From assembly GCA_015680905.1 (NCBI GenBank), contig CM027377.1, forward strand, positions 2,504,501 to 2,568,500: DNA of 64,000 nt. The letters are read 5' to 3'. A model generated the notes under the pieces. That model ran no database searches. It was not told the origin of the DNA and saw only the letters and a list, made by a program, of their open reading frames with translations. Below are positions 23,387-35,359 of this stretch, in pieces. The stretch comes from Coptis chinensis (taxonomy: Eukaryota > Streptophyta > Magnoliopsida > Ranunculales > Ranunculaceae). Both the position numbers and the translations under genes were made by a program. Positions within the stretch are counted from its first letter, which is position 1. Every line of letters starts with the position of its first letter.

Positions 23387-24551
23387 ATGGCAGTGAAAGT
23401 GTATGGTTCAATCAGGGCAGTTTGTCCTCAGAGAGTCATGGCATGCCTTCTTGAGAAAGATGTGGAATTTGAACTCATTCACGTCGATTTAGACACTGGC
23501 GAGCATAAAAAGACCAGAGTTTCTCGTTCGACAGGTGAATTTTTACTTTTATGATTCAATGTTAGCTCTAAATTTTTCTCTGAATATTTCATTTTCGGTA
23601 TCCTTTACTTGTACGAGCATCTCCAACTGGTCCTAGACTCCTAGGCCTTGTGCCAGCCCAACCACAGAATAGAAAGGGGCCTTAGTATGTATCTGCTTTC
23701 TTGACAATCCTCCGATCCGGACTCTGGATCAAGCTTCAATCCACAATTGACCTTTGCATATTTGTTTTCCTTGCAGCCCTTTGGACAAGTTCCAGCCATA
23801 GAGGACGGAGATTTGAAACTTTTGGTAAGTACACTGATTAATATACATAGAGACAAAGAGGTGACCACTATGAACAAATGAACAATGAATTAATCATGCA
23901 ATAGGTTTAACTGTATGCTTGTATGTAACATATATTATGCCAACTCTTTGCCTAAATGTTCACTCTCCACCGCACTGTCAAAAAATCAAGGGTTAACTAT
24001 GAGTGTAACACCAGTTTTCCAAAGGCATAGCTTCTTAATTATTGCAAGTTTAAGTCATGGAACTTGGTTCAATTGATTTGTAATCCTCGATATGTATCAT
24101 CCAGAGTCAAGGGCGATTATAAGGTATTATGCAGCTAAGTACGCAGACCGCGGTCCAAATCTAATAGGCAACACTCTAGAGGAAAGAGCATTAGTTGATC
24201 AATGGATTGAAGTAGAAGCCCACAACTTCGATGACTTGGTGTTCGGTATTGTATTTAATCTTGTTATCCTTCCCAAAATGGGTAAGCCTGGGGACATTGC
24301 AGTAGCCCACGTTAGTGAACAAAAAGCTTGAGAAGGTCCTTGATATTTATGAGGAAAGACTATCTAAGAGCAAATATCTTGCTGGGGATTCATTTACTCT
24401 TGCTGATTTAACACACCTTCCAGCCACTAAGCACTTAATGAATGAAGCTGGAATGAGTCACCTTATAAAGGGTAGAAAATACTTGAATGCATGGTGGGAA
24501 GACATTTCCAGTCGACCAGCTTGGAAGAAATTGATGAAGCTTATGGATTAA
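23387..24551 (+). pseudogene. Phi-class glutathione S-transferase, three exons, three single-base indels
   Basis: Cytosolic phi GSTs conjugate glutathione to electrophiles or carry flavonoids. Exons 23387-23534, 23777-23824 and 24105-24551 follow the classic GSTF structure. The N-terminal thioredoxin-like domain begins MAVKVYGSIRAVCPQRV; PFGQVPAIEDGD and ESRAIIRYYAAKYAD are glutathione-site blocks; the C-terminal domain has YLAGDSFTLADLTHLP and WWEDISSRPAWK. Against the family frame there is an extra A near 23513 (exon 1), one T too few in the run at 23820-23823 (end of exon 2), and one A too many in the run 24321-24325 (exon 3). Allowing for these, length would be about 213 residues, the normal GSTF size. 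As written, no full-length protein can be made. Recent pseudogene or sequence error. Confidence 0.8.
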
Positions 24552-25037
24552 GAGTTGAGGATATTTTCTGTTAAGGTTGCGGGTGCTCGAGATGCAAAAT
24601 TTGTTGCTTTTAAGAATCTAATGTGGTTTTCTTTCTGAATTTTTTTTCTTCTAAGTATATGTTGTAGTGGTTGTACCACTGTACTAAAAAATAATATGGA
24701 AATTGCTTCTTTTGCATATCCGGACTCCGGGTGGTAATTTTTTTTTAAAATTATTAATCGTCTACAATTTGAACTTGGAAACACTAACACAGCTTGGATC
24801 AGTCCAAAAGTGGCCAAAACCTTCATTAAAATTTCCTCAAACATGAAGAAACAGCTTAACACGACAAATTCCGTGCACATTTTACTTAACTCAGATATTA
24901 TAGATATATAGAGAAGACACACTTCACAGTTCACACTACTAGTTCCAAAGGAATATCTGAGAGCGCAGCTAGTGTGCATATTGTCTCAAAATACTACGTT
25001 TATATTGGCCATCTTATATAGACTGCTTCAAGAGATC
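24552..25037. other. Intergenic between GST and defensin 3' ends
   Basis: Probable 3' UTRs of the two convergent genes. No further gene or repeat recognised. Confidence 0.5.
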
Positions 25038-25722
25038 TCATTCACGGCAAGGTTTAGTGCAAAGCATCTACGACGAAATCCTCTGCATTTCCCTCCTCGA
25101 AAGCCTTCAGTCTGGCAAACACCAGCGCAATTGCTCTTCCTCACGCACATGCCTTTGAACCGATGGCTTGGTGATTCACAAGTCCTTCCCTCGATAATGG
25201 TCGCTCCTACCTCTTCAACAAAGAAAAGCAAGTTCACCCTAGTGTCAAGCATTTACAATTTACTTGTGTATGCCACATGTTTTCAGTTATTATAATGTTC
25301 CAAAAGGGTTAACTTGTGTATGCCACGGTATGCTTTGAAAGAATTGAAAGACATTTTTTTCACAATTTCAAAACAAGACACCATCTGACAATATTATATA
25401 CATCCAACATAGTGATCGATCAGATTTACAAGATAGTGGACTCGAGTGTCACTCGCTGTTTGTGATCAATATTTAATGCCAATTTCATGCTTGTGAAAAA
25501 AAAAAAAAAAGAAACACAATCTAGTTGGCATAGAAGGTGAGGAAGCCAGGTTCTGAATCGTTTATACTAATAACAAGACATAGTTTTGTTCCATTTGGTC
25601 TAGAACACACTTAGTTATGCACATAACTAAATTTTGTCCATGCAAAACTACAGTTACTTACCAATTGCCGTAAGGAGCAATACAGTGAAAAGAGCCGAAA
25701 ACAGACGCATTTTTTTCTCCAT
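25038..25722 (-). CDS. Plant defensin (gamma-thionin type), two exons, one-base shift near the C-terminus
   Basis: Secreted Cys-rich antimicrobial peptide family. Exon 1 (25662-25722) encodes a signal peptide: short basic start, then a Leu/Ala/Thr-rich hydrophobic stretch. Exon 2 (25038-25212) encodes the mature knot domain, opening [10 protein letters not shown] with the Cys pattern [18 protein letters not shown] and RRC. The single intron (25213-25661) in phase 1 at the end of the signal peptide is the standard defensin layout. A run of three Ts (25061-25063 on the plus strand reads AAA) is one base short of the family frame, so the last Cys codons are displaced and translation runs on to about 25028. 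Everything upstream is conserved. Either a sequence error or a recent loss of the final disulfides. Convergent with the GST gene. Confidence 0.8.
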
Positions 25723-27268
25723 TGGGTTTAGGGAAAGAGAGTAGATCGAGTGAACTGTGAATGTAGATGGAAGAGAGCATGTACCTCTCTTTATATAATT
25801 TTTTTTTCGCAATACATGGGCTAACTTGTAAAGTGTGAAAGGGTTACATGATTCCGACAACCTCACGTACAAATAGCTTCTTTTTTCTTTCTGCGTTTTT
25901 TTTTGGACAGTGAGCTATACATGCTTAGTAGTCATGTTGCAAAGAAGTATGGCACTAGTGTTAGAGCCAATTCAAAAATGCAAAAGCTACTTTTGAAAAT
26001 AAAATAAAAATGCACACATGACTTAGCTGGCGTTCTTGCAATCGTATCTGTTTATTTGTTTAAAGTCTAAACAGTTTTAGAGTCGACCCACTATCCCTTA
26101 GTATCTACCTCTTGTTTTCTTTTTTCTTTTTCTAGTCTCTTATTCTTCTCTTTATTTACACCCAGAAGAGTGTATGATGGTGTTTCAGAAATTCAAATAA
26201 GGTAATATTAAGATTTAACATTCGAAGCTTTAGCTCTTCAAATTTCACTTACTTATAACTTTATAAGGTATTCTAAGAGGCATCTGACAAATGACTTTCA
26301 GGGATTAGTGTATCGATTTTATTAGTGTATCACCTCAGTAAAATGCACTTTCAGGGAGGTACGTAACTACTACGTATGCAACTCATTTTTGAATCGAGCA
26401 CATAAAGCAAAGTTAAAGGCACTTTTCCTAAACCACTTTTTTTTTCTTCTTCTTAAGCTAGACATGGAAGGTAAGAATTAAGAAATGGAAAGGGAAAACA
26501 ATAAAGTAAAATAAAGATAAAATTGCAATTAATTTATGTCTTGAATCTGTAGCACAATAGTTCAAACCTTCCACACGAATCATAAACGTGTTGGTGGGAA
26601 AAGCCATATATAGAATAACTCCCACGAGTCAGTAGACTAAAGAACCTGAACAAATCCATAAAGTAGTTTACGAAGAGACAAGGAATAATTGTTTGGGTTA
26701 GTTTAGTGTTACCCCCAACACACACACACACACTAGATGAGCCAATTTCTAGTGGGTAATACTAGTTAACCCTAATTGTTTTTCCAATGATATACCTCAC
26801 AATCCCATAGTAGTTGGGATCATCAGTTCAGTTGAGCTAACAGAACTGGTTTGGACCTTGCTTTGGGAAAAGAACTTGCCATGAAAGTGTCTTTGTAGAC
26901 CTTTGTCAATTGTACACAGAGAAGAGGATGACGAGTTTGGATCATGTAACAACAGTTATGAAGTTCCAACCTTAGCAAACTTATCCTTCAGCACAGAAAA
27001 TTCACCATGGGGTTACATGATGTCACTGACGTGTACTCCACACGAGTTGACGTTGTATGGTTTGAAAAAGGTTAGATCTCTGCTGGATTAATAAGGTGCT
27101 AAGAGCGAATCTCCATGACTGAAGGTAAATGATCCAAAGAAAATGAAAAGCCATATAAAGTACGCAAAGCACAAATCCAAAATCCATTGAACTGGTCGCT
27201 AGTTACAAAGAGGAGTGGCAATTTGTTAATACAAGAGATGAGACCTGCAGATACATCATTTGTTCTCG
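25723..27268. other. Intergenic region, no gene seen
   Basis: AT-rich. A (CA)n run lies near 26719-26732. The 5' flank of the defensin gene is at the left end. The small plus ORF at 26903-27091 has no family features. Confidence 0.5.
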
Positions 27269-30200
27269 TTACTTGCTCATTCGAGATTTAGCAGAGTTCT
27301 GCAGTAAAGGAGACAAAGGCTGTCTTGAACTAGGGCTATCGAACTCTATCATCCTCTTAATCGGACTGCACCTCTTGGGGCTCGACTTTCTTTTGTTGCT
27401 CTGAAAAAGAAACATGAACCAATTTTAATAATTGATCAATGCAGCAGTACGGTATTGGACTGCTTTATAGGAAAACGTTAAAAGTCGCAAGAGATAAGCG
27501 GACACTACAAAAATGTTCAGATAGGTTAAAGCTAACAATCTGACTCAAATCGCATTATATAGTCCTAATGTAATAATGATCTTAGGAACTATCCATTACT
27601 ATGTCCTTAAAAAAGAAGGATTATCTAATATAAGTTGCTACATATATCCATTACTATGTCCTTAAAAAGAAGCTCAATAGAAGTTGCTACATGATCATCA
27701 CTCTGATATTAACTCAACATCTCGTTCAATCTGAAAAGACTTAGAAAGTATTAGTATCAACAAAATGTAAAATCTCACCTTTGCTGAAGTATTATGTCCA
27801 TCCCCGGACCCTGAATGGCGCTTTTCTTTGTTGTACAGCCTCAACAACTTTTTGTTCTCTACATCCAAGATGTTATTATCTTCAAATAGTACGTTCACCT
27901 GTAGGATAAAATACAAAAACGTTGCCAAAAGAAGTAGTGGAATATAAACCTTAAACAACATAGGAAAAACCATCCATGCTAACCTCCTCCTCAGCCTTGG
28001 TAAGGTTAATTTTAAGATGCTCCTTCTCATTCTGCAGTGTCTTGACTTCAGCCACCAATGATACAACAATTTGACTGGATGGTCGCAAACTGCAACAGAT
28101 AAAACAAAAATTCTGCATATCAATCAAGATTTTTTTTTTCTTTAGGCGTTCGCACTTCGCAGGTCCTAGGAAGTACTTGCATCTATAATAAATTAACAAC
28201 TAATTGAGGGCTTGAGGCATTGATATTCTCTTTTAGCTTCTTAACTTCTTGTGTATTGATTTAGTAATACAACAACAAAATCAGAGTGAATCAAAATATA
28301 TTTTCTTGACACATGAACCATTGGACGTGATTAAATATTTTCTAGCTTGTGTGTGTGCATCAATCCAGCAGAAAGATATGAATACTCCATCCCATACCTC
28401 CAAAATATATAAGTGCATTACACATAAAGTAGAAACTATCAACATAAGTTATTAAAGATGAAAAATGAATAAAGAACTCACTGGTCCCACATATTAAGCA
28501 ACTTCTTATACGATTCGAACATTTTATTTGCTTCTAGAAAAGCACGTGCATTTGCTGCTAATCCATCTTTCTCAACCATCGAAGCTAGCACTGAATCAAG
28601 TAAACCTTCTTCCAAAGTTGCACCACATGGAGACGAGTCATGCTTTAAGAAAAAACATGATAAGAATTTGTCAGACCTCTCAACAGTATAATTTAAAAAG
28701 TAGAATAAAGAAATTTAAAAACCAATAATGTATTACAGGGCCATCATCCGATGCTGAAGAACTATAAGCAATGACGTAAAGAAATCACAAGAAACTCTGT
28801 CACTTAAGATTATTAGAAAAAGGAAACTCATTGTACATAAAATTATATTTTTGTACTAAAAACTTTGTTTTTAGTGCAAAAAGGGATGCCACTTATTAGT
28901 GCGTCTTCTCATGAGATAGGAAGCGTAAATAAGAGAAGTTTACCACCCCTAAAGTCATTCATCAGCATTCCACCCAACAAAAGTCTACATGCCCTCATGG
29001 AACTTCTCCCTTAAAGTTTTTGAAGGTTGTAGAAAGTTCACGTAGAACTTCTCCATAGAAGTCTTTGAAGGTGATGGGCAATAACTTCATATTATGCTTT
29101 TTATCTGATATCTTCACAAAAAAGTGTATCTTCCTACTAATAACCCTTTTCCAATCAAACACACAATAATAAGCCGCTAACAATAACATCTATTTGCTAC
29201 TAAACTAAGAGCCTTTTTTGATGGATATGTTGGCAGATTGCATAGACAACCCAATGGTACTGGCCATCTCACTAATAAGATCACTATTAGTTGTTTAAAA
29301 CAGTAATCAAACATCAAGTGCCAAATTAAGTTTTAGAAAAAAATTAAGAGTTATTAACTCACGGGCATGGCGGCTAGTACATGTGGGCGTGGACTTTGGT
29401 TGTCTGCTTTCAGCAAAGAACATTTGCTACAGTGAATAGGATTATCACTACATCCTTGCAACCTGATTAATGCAAAATGAATAACAAATTTAGCATACTA
29501 ATACACGCAAAAACATTTATCCCCACTATAAAATTTGACCAGTACCCATTTATATACCTTGATTGCTCAAGCATAGTAATCTTTTCTCTCATCAAATGTA
29601 ACTCCTCAGTCAACCGTGTTTCGCTAACCTGCCACCAAAGAAACCCAACTAATCAATACACAAAAATTTAAAACCTTTTAAAATCATTAAACAACATTGG
29701 GGAATATATATATATAAATAATAAATATACCATGTGCTTCTCGCATTTTTTTCTATAAATTTCCAACTCTTCTGAAGCATTCTTCAACTCATCTTCGATA
29801 TCAAGAACACGAACCTCAGCCTCTTTAGCCCTTTCATCTGCTTCATTAGCAAATTCCATCAACGCTTCTCGATCACGATCATAAAGCAAACACTCTTTCT
29901 CCCATCTTGAACACTGGTTCAAAAGATTAGTACACTCAGTAGCCAACTTCTGATTCTCCTCCACAAATTTCTTCAATGCTAGTGCACTTTGACTCGCTTC
30001 CGACTAAATAAAAATTCAAACAAAACAAAACAAAATTATATATAAAAAGAAATAATGTAGAAAAATAAAAAGTTCCTACTAACCCTAGCACGGTCGATTC
30101 TTTGGTCTTTATCTTTTAATCTGGAATGTAAAAGAAAATACTGATCTTGAAGACATTTTCTTGATTGTTCAGAGGCACGGAGTTTTAATTCAAGTGTGTT

Positions 30201-30314
30201 TGTGGAAATAGGGAGACCTAAAGAGAAATCGATTGATTCTTTAATGAACTCGTCAATTTCTTGAGGGAGATCTCTTGATGTTGTTGTTGTTGTTGTGGCT
30301 TCTTCGGAACTCAT
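27269..30314 (-). CDS. Conserved plant coiled-coil protein of unknown function, 8 exons
   Basis: Exons 30084-30314, 29731-30003, 29558-29628, 29363-29462, 28482-28642, 27984-28089, 27779-27898 and 27269-27400 join in phase to 397 residues with GT/AG signals throughout. I chose MSSEEATT as the start; an in-frame Met seven codons upstream is possible. A Glu/Ser-rich N-terminus (EIDEFIKESIDFSLGLP) leads into a long Lys/Glu/Arg-rich coiled coil (LKKFVEENQKLATECTNLLN, EALMEFANEADERAKEAEVR), a second helical part (LVAEVKTLQNEKEHLKINL, ILDVENKKLLRLYNKE), and a basic Ser/Pro C-terminus (NKRKSSPKRCSPIKR) that resembles a nuclear signal and Cdk-type sites. The insert at exon 4 (CSKCSLLK) has paired Cys. 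I recognise the layout from plant proteins annotated as uncharacterised or myosin-like; no function is assigned. Confidence 0.85.
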
Positions 30315-30363
30315 TTTTTTCTTGGAGATATTCAAAACCCTAGAAATGGAATTTGGTCGGAAG

Positions 30364-30366
<3 letters not shown>

Positions 30367-30391
<25 letters not shown>
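30367..30391 (-). repeat. (CT)n tract in the 5' leader of the coiled-coil gene
   Basis: A run of GA on the plus strand, CT on the coding strand, about 50 bp upstream of the start codon. Such tracts are common in plant 5' UTRs and can be bound by BPC/GAGA-binding proteins; a regulatory role here is inference only. Confidence 0.6.
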
Positions 30392-30394
<3 letters not shown>

Positions 30395-31618
30395 GTAGCC
30401 GTTGAGAGATTTTTTTGAACTTGAAAAAGAGGTTTATATAGTGTCTGTTCGGTCCGACACCAGAATTTCAAACGTCACTTACCTAACAAAAATAACCATG
30501 ACTAATATGTTTATTGAGTAATATTAACCTCATTTAAGTTATAATAGGGGTTTTAGTGACATGTATTACAAAAACACATAAACAAATTCATGATTGTTAT
30601 GGTATTTTTAAGTTTTAGATTTAGCGGATTTTTTTTTTTATATATAATCTTCTAATTATTTTAAATATCGTCACAAAAAATTATTCAAATCTGAAATTTG
30701 TAACCTCATTGAATATAGTCAACAAATTAAGAAGTTTGACTACTTATAAACAGTTCATTTTTACGATTTTTAATACTATATTTAGTAAGTTCAGATTTTT
30801 TTTGATTATTTGTGACAATATTTAGAATAATTTGGAGATCATATTCACACAAAAATTAACCTGATCTAAAAACTTACAAATGCCCAAACGGTTTTGAGTT
30901 TGTTTAAGTATTTTTATAAAACGTCACGATTATCATTACTGCATCTGATAGAATATGTGACCGAAATATATGAATGACGAAAGTTTTATATATTTTCTCT
31001 TCCAAACAGGTGTGAAATGCCAATATTTAAAAGAACATTAAATCACACTAAAATGTTTATGTATGAAGATCCACACACATATTACTACACATTTACAGCG
31101 TTTGGGGAATTCCGAATAAACCATAAAAACAAAAGTAACTTCTCCATAAAACAAAACCACGACGACCTCCACGGTGTTTTGTTGGCATTTGTATTCACCC
31201 TGTCCAAACCAACCATTTGAGAAGTCACTGTAATTATAATAATCCTGCCAATCAGAAAATAATCGAGTCAATAAACAGACGAAAAATAACGGGAGAAGTC
31301 CCCACAAAAAATAAAAATACACTCTATGCCCACATCTCAAAATGTCAGACCAAAGACCATGAATGCATACTCCAAAAAACGTAGACATTTACGCTACGGT
31401 TGGTTCAGAAACCCTCATCATTTGTAGTGTGAATGGTCTTTAGCTACATCTCAGACACTTGATGCAGACATTATTGAGAAAAGAAAGCTTAACGCATTAT
31501 TGTTACTATGGTGGTTCAGTATCAGCCTAGTCCCATTGCTATTTCAGAAGTTGGTGCCTAGTTATAATGTGCAGAACAAAATAAAGATCTGATTAATAAA
31601 AGAAGGGAAACAAATTAC
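30392..31618. other. Intergenic region, no gene seen
   Basis: AT-rich. Contains the promoter side of the coiled-coil gene at the left and the RABF2 3' flank at the right. No repeat recognised. Confidence 0.5.
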
Positions 31619-34485
31619 TTAGGAACAACATTTAGCCGCTTGGGACCTATCTGCTGGTCTGTCAACGAGAACCATCCCTGCAGGATTTTGAGAAGGCTGG
31701 GCCCTAGGTAACCTCCTTGCTGCTTGCATGAAAACAAATATTCAAGGTCAAGACGAAAGAAAGAAAATTAAAAGTAATGGATAGAAACTGCTTGGTTCAC
31801 ATATACAAAAATATCATTAGACAGAATCGAAATCTATAGACAATGAAACAAGTATCCTTTTAAAGAATCCGCAATGATAACATACATAATTGTGTTACAT
31901 AGCTAAAATTGCACTTGTGATAACGATATGGGAACATGGTGGCAACATAGATGGGCCTCACCAAAACCAAACATTGGATATCAACTCCCTCTTCCAATCA
32001 AAAATTACAGAGAAGATTAAGATCCAGTGACACCTTTTAGCTGCCAACCTATTTGACAACCATCTAGATGGAGCACAACCCCAAATGGGACTTGCTTTCG
32101 GTCAAGAGGATCTCTTCACCATAGAGATAATCCTCAAAAAAGAGGGGGGGAACAAACCATTTTTGACATTTCTACCCTGGAAAATTACAGCTCAAAGTTT
32201 TCAATTTGCAATCATCTTTGGACAAGGTATAAAATGTACAATTAACCGATTTAGTGCAAGGAGATGGTCCGCCAAACATCAACTCAAACATTGGGGGTTC
32301 CATGAAGACACTGTCAAATAAAGTTCTAACGATACCCCACAATATGAATTGCAGCCATGCTCGTGCTTAGTAGGAAGCGTGTTAACCCATGGGAAAACCA
32401 CTATCAGAATAACAAATATTTTACAGCCAGAAAATTGTAGTGGTTTACATATTTTCAGGAGGATAAAGGACATAAAATTCAGGAGTTCTATAGATGTTCA
32501 GATCATATTCCATTCCAGCTAACAATGCTAATAAATTAATAATAATCAGAAAGAATTTTCATCAATTAGAAGAAAATGAACACACCTATTTCATAAAATA
32601 CGTCGTTGACATTAGTAGCATTTTTTGCAGAGGTCTCCATGAAGAAAAGTCCATTCTCCTCTGCATATAAGCGTGCCTCCTGCAAGGGAATTTTTTTCAG
32701 AACTGATACATACGAGCACGGCTGGGCACGCAGGATGCTTACATGGAAGAGCGATAAAAAAAAGTGCAAATCAGAAAAGGAGATTAAGTTATTTCCATAA
32801 CTTGGACGCTTGTACTAAAATTTCTTTTCCTTTTACCTAACTCAGTAACTCCTGATGAAACAGTGTATGACACAAAGTACTAGCAGACTGTGATCATATT
32901 AATGGAAGTTTCTACCTAACATTTCCCCATTACTGTCACTAGAGTCATTGGTATCCCAAAAAATACTAGAACAGACCAACCTAACCAGTATAATTATAAA
33001 CACAACTTATAGAGCTTCAACCTTAACTCCATATCTGCAACTCAAAGACCCGTGCAGCTCATTAACTAGACATGTATATACTATTGTCTTTATTAAGTAT
33101 GACCATGACATCAATTAAGCAGGGTGTGTATACTAAGGTCTGTAGGGAATGTGACCATGAAATTAACCACACAACCTAAAATACATTTAAAACCTCTTCA
33201 AAAAACAATAGTTCACTGAAAATTTTATTGTCAGTATCAGGCTTTAAGCATAGCACCATGAACATGTTCATTGAATAAAATTACACTTTTAACAAAATCA
33301 AATTGGGCACATCCTGCCAGCAACATGACACCATAGTGAAAATAAACATCTTTGTTGCATTATAAAAAAAGCCTACAAGTTGAATGGAAATCCCCGATCC
33401 GAATAAGTGTATGGATTCAAGCATTATAATTGGAGCAAATCGCCATCAGAAAATGTAATAGAAAAAGTTTACTTCGCACATCATACCCTTTACTTTTTGT
33501 CAACTTCAAAATTCACTTCCCCTACTGAGACTCGAGAGCAGTTTACCAATTTGATGTTTCCAAAAAAAAGACTTATTTATTTTTACTTGGAGCACATCAT
33601 CATAAACAGCAATCTTGTTGCCTCCTTATATGTCAACTAATCATGATGAATTCTGCATAACCTAATTATAAATCCCCTATCATCTAACCAGAAATAAACC
33701 CTCCAAAAAATTCCGTAAATTACACTCACCTCTGCTGTCACCTTCCTTTTTTCTTCCAAATCAGCTTTATTTCCCGCAAATGCCATGACCATACTAGGAT
33801 TACCTGGAACAAAATTCAAAATAAACCTGTATTCATAACAAGTACCAATAAGGAAACCATCTCAAGCATATCCCTTTAACATATGGAAAGACCGCAAACC
33901 TTGTTTCTGCAGCTCTTGCACCCACTTCTTAGCACGTGTAAACGATTCCTAAAACCCATCAAAACAATCAAATTTCAACCGAAAATCAAACTTTCACAAT
34001 AAATCTAAGGAAACAAAAAAAAAAACAAAAACCACACCGTGCTAGTTATGTCGTAAACGATGATAGCAGCCGCAGCACCTCGGTAATACATAGGAGCCAA
34101 ACTATGATACCTCTCTTGTCCAGCAGTATCCCAAATCTCAAACTTAACAGTAGCATCATTTACTGCTAATGTTTGCGAAAAGAACGCTGCCCCGATCGTG
34201 GATTCCTATAAACACCTCAAAAACCCTAATTTAAACACCTCAAAAACCCTACAACAAGTAAATTCACATGAAATTCATCTCAAATTTACCTGAAACTCAA
34301 GAAATTGACCCTTAACAAACCGCAACACTAAACTTGATTTCCCTGCTCCCATATCTCCTAATAGAACCTAAGATCGAATCCCAACAAGTACAAATTTTAA
34401 TAAAATAAATTGAAATTTAAAAAGAGTTGGGTGAAATTGAACTTACGAGCTTTGCATTGAGATTGTTGTTTCCAGTAGTTGCCAT
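31619..34485 (-). CDS. Rab5-type small GTPase, RABF2 (ARA7/RHA1) class, 7 exons
   Basis: Rab5-like GTPase of the plant endosome, controlling traffic between the prevacuolar compartment and vacuole and endosome fusion. Exons 34447-34485, 34290-34367, 34038-34205, 33900-33948, 33730-33803, 32586-32679 and 31619-31719 join in phase to 200 residues. All GTPase boxes are present: P-loop GDMGAGKSS, effector [15 protein letters not shown] with the catalytic Gln, NKAD, and [18 protein letters not shown] and the C-terminal KCCS, a geranylgeranylation signal, place it in the conventional RABF2 group rather than the N-myristoylated RABF1 (ARA6). The first exon is only 13 codons, ending after AKL just before the P-loop strand. 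No break or missing residue. Confidence 0.95.
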
Positions 34486-34869
34486 TTTTTGAAACCGAAA
34501 ATTGAAATCTTCGATTTCGAGAATATGAGGATCGGGTTGAAATTTAATTTATTCGCCTGTTGGAATCGAGAATTGAGATGGAGACTCCAAAAGAGAGAAG
34601 ACAAAGTAATTTGACGTGACGAAAGAGGAACGAAATGGTTTAAGAGTTATTATTTTTTACTGATTCTGTACATCTAGGTGTTATATAAGCGCTTACGTAA
34701 TGCGCGCCAAGTAGCATTCATTGGCAGAATACGATGAACCCGTGTTTTGGCATGTGTAGATCAACAGAGTGGTCAACTTAATTTTGATTCTAGTTTTTGG
34801 TCTGGTCAAAGTTGGACATAGAGCTGTAAATGCTAGCCCGATATACACAAAGAAAATCACAACGTCTAA

Positions 34870-35359
34870 TAGCATTTCCAATGCAGGTGGATATGGTGGG
34901 AATGTGATTTTATTCACCTTTTTATGGTTCAAAACTTTTGCCCAATGCAAAGGTGAATATCTCCGGTGACTATTTTCCCAAGTCAAAACGATGGTAAAAT
35001 CTTCAACCCCGAGATAATTAGCCGAATTAATGAACTTCGGACGGGATGTTAGATTCCATCGTCGTGTGTGTGTTTTTTTTTTTAATTTTAATTTTTTTTT
35101 TTCGGACGAGAATATTGGATTCCGCCTCGTGTGTTTTGACTTTTTTTTTTTTTTTTTTTATTTCAAACCGGATGTGTCATTCCGTCCGTGTTTTTTTCGA
35201 TTTTTACATTCAGACGGAATCCAACATCCCGTTCGAAATTATTTTTCACCTTTGTATTGGGCAGTCTCACTTTGCTTTTCACCAAAACAGTGAAAAAGAT
35301 GAAAAATACTGCCTACGTGAAGATGAATATTTGTGACTTGCATTGCATTGAGAATGCTC
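34870..35359. mobile_element. PIF/Harbinger-like non-autonomous element, copy B, with TAA target duplication
   Basis: TIRs AGCATTTCCAATGCA and TGCATTGAGAATGCT, flanked on both sides by TAA (34867-34869 and 35360-35362). The interior shares with copy A the CGGACGRGATGTT block, the ATTCCGTCCG block and TTTTCACCAAAACAGTGAAAA. About 490 bp. T-rich stretches create spurious Phe-rich ORFs. Confidence 0.85.

Noticed and set aside
26903-27091. Small plus ORF of 62 residues
   Set aside because: No Kozak-like context, splice partner or family resemblance.
28738-28762. Possible microexon of the coiled-coil gene
   Set aside because: Splice-like signals are present, but its length (25 or 17 nt) would break the phase; exon 4 joins exon 5 in phase without it.
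35030-35336. Phe-rich ORFs
   Set aside because: They come from T-runs inside Harbinger-like copy B.
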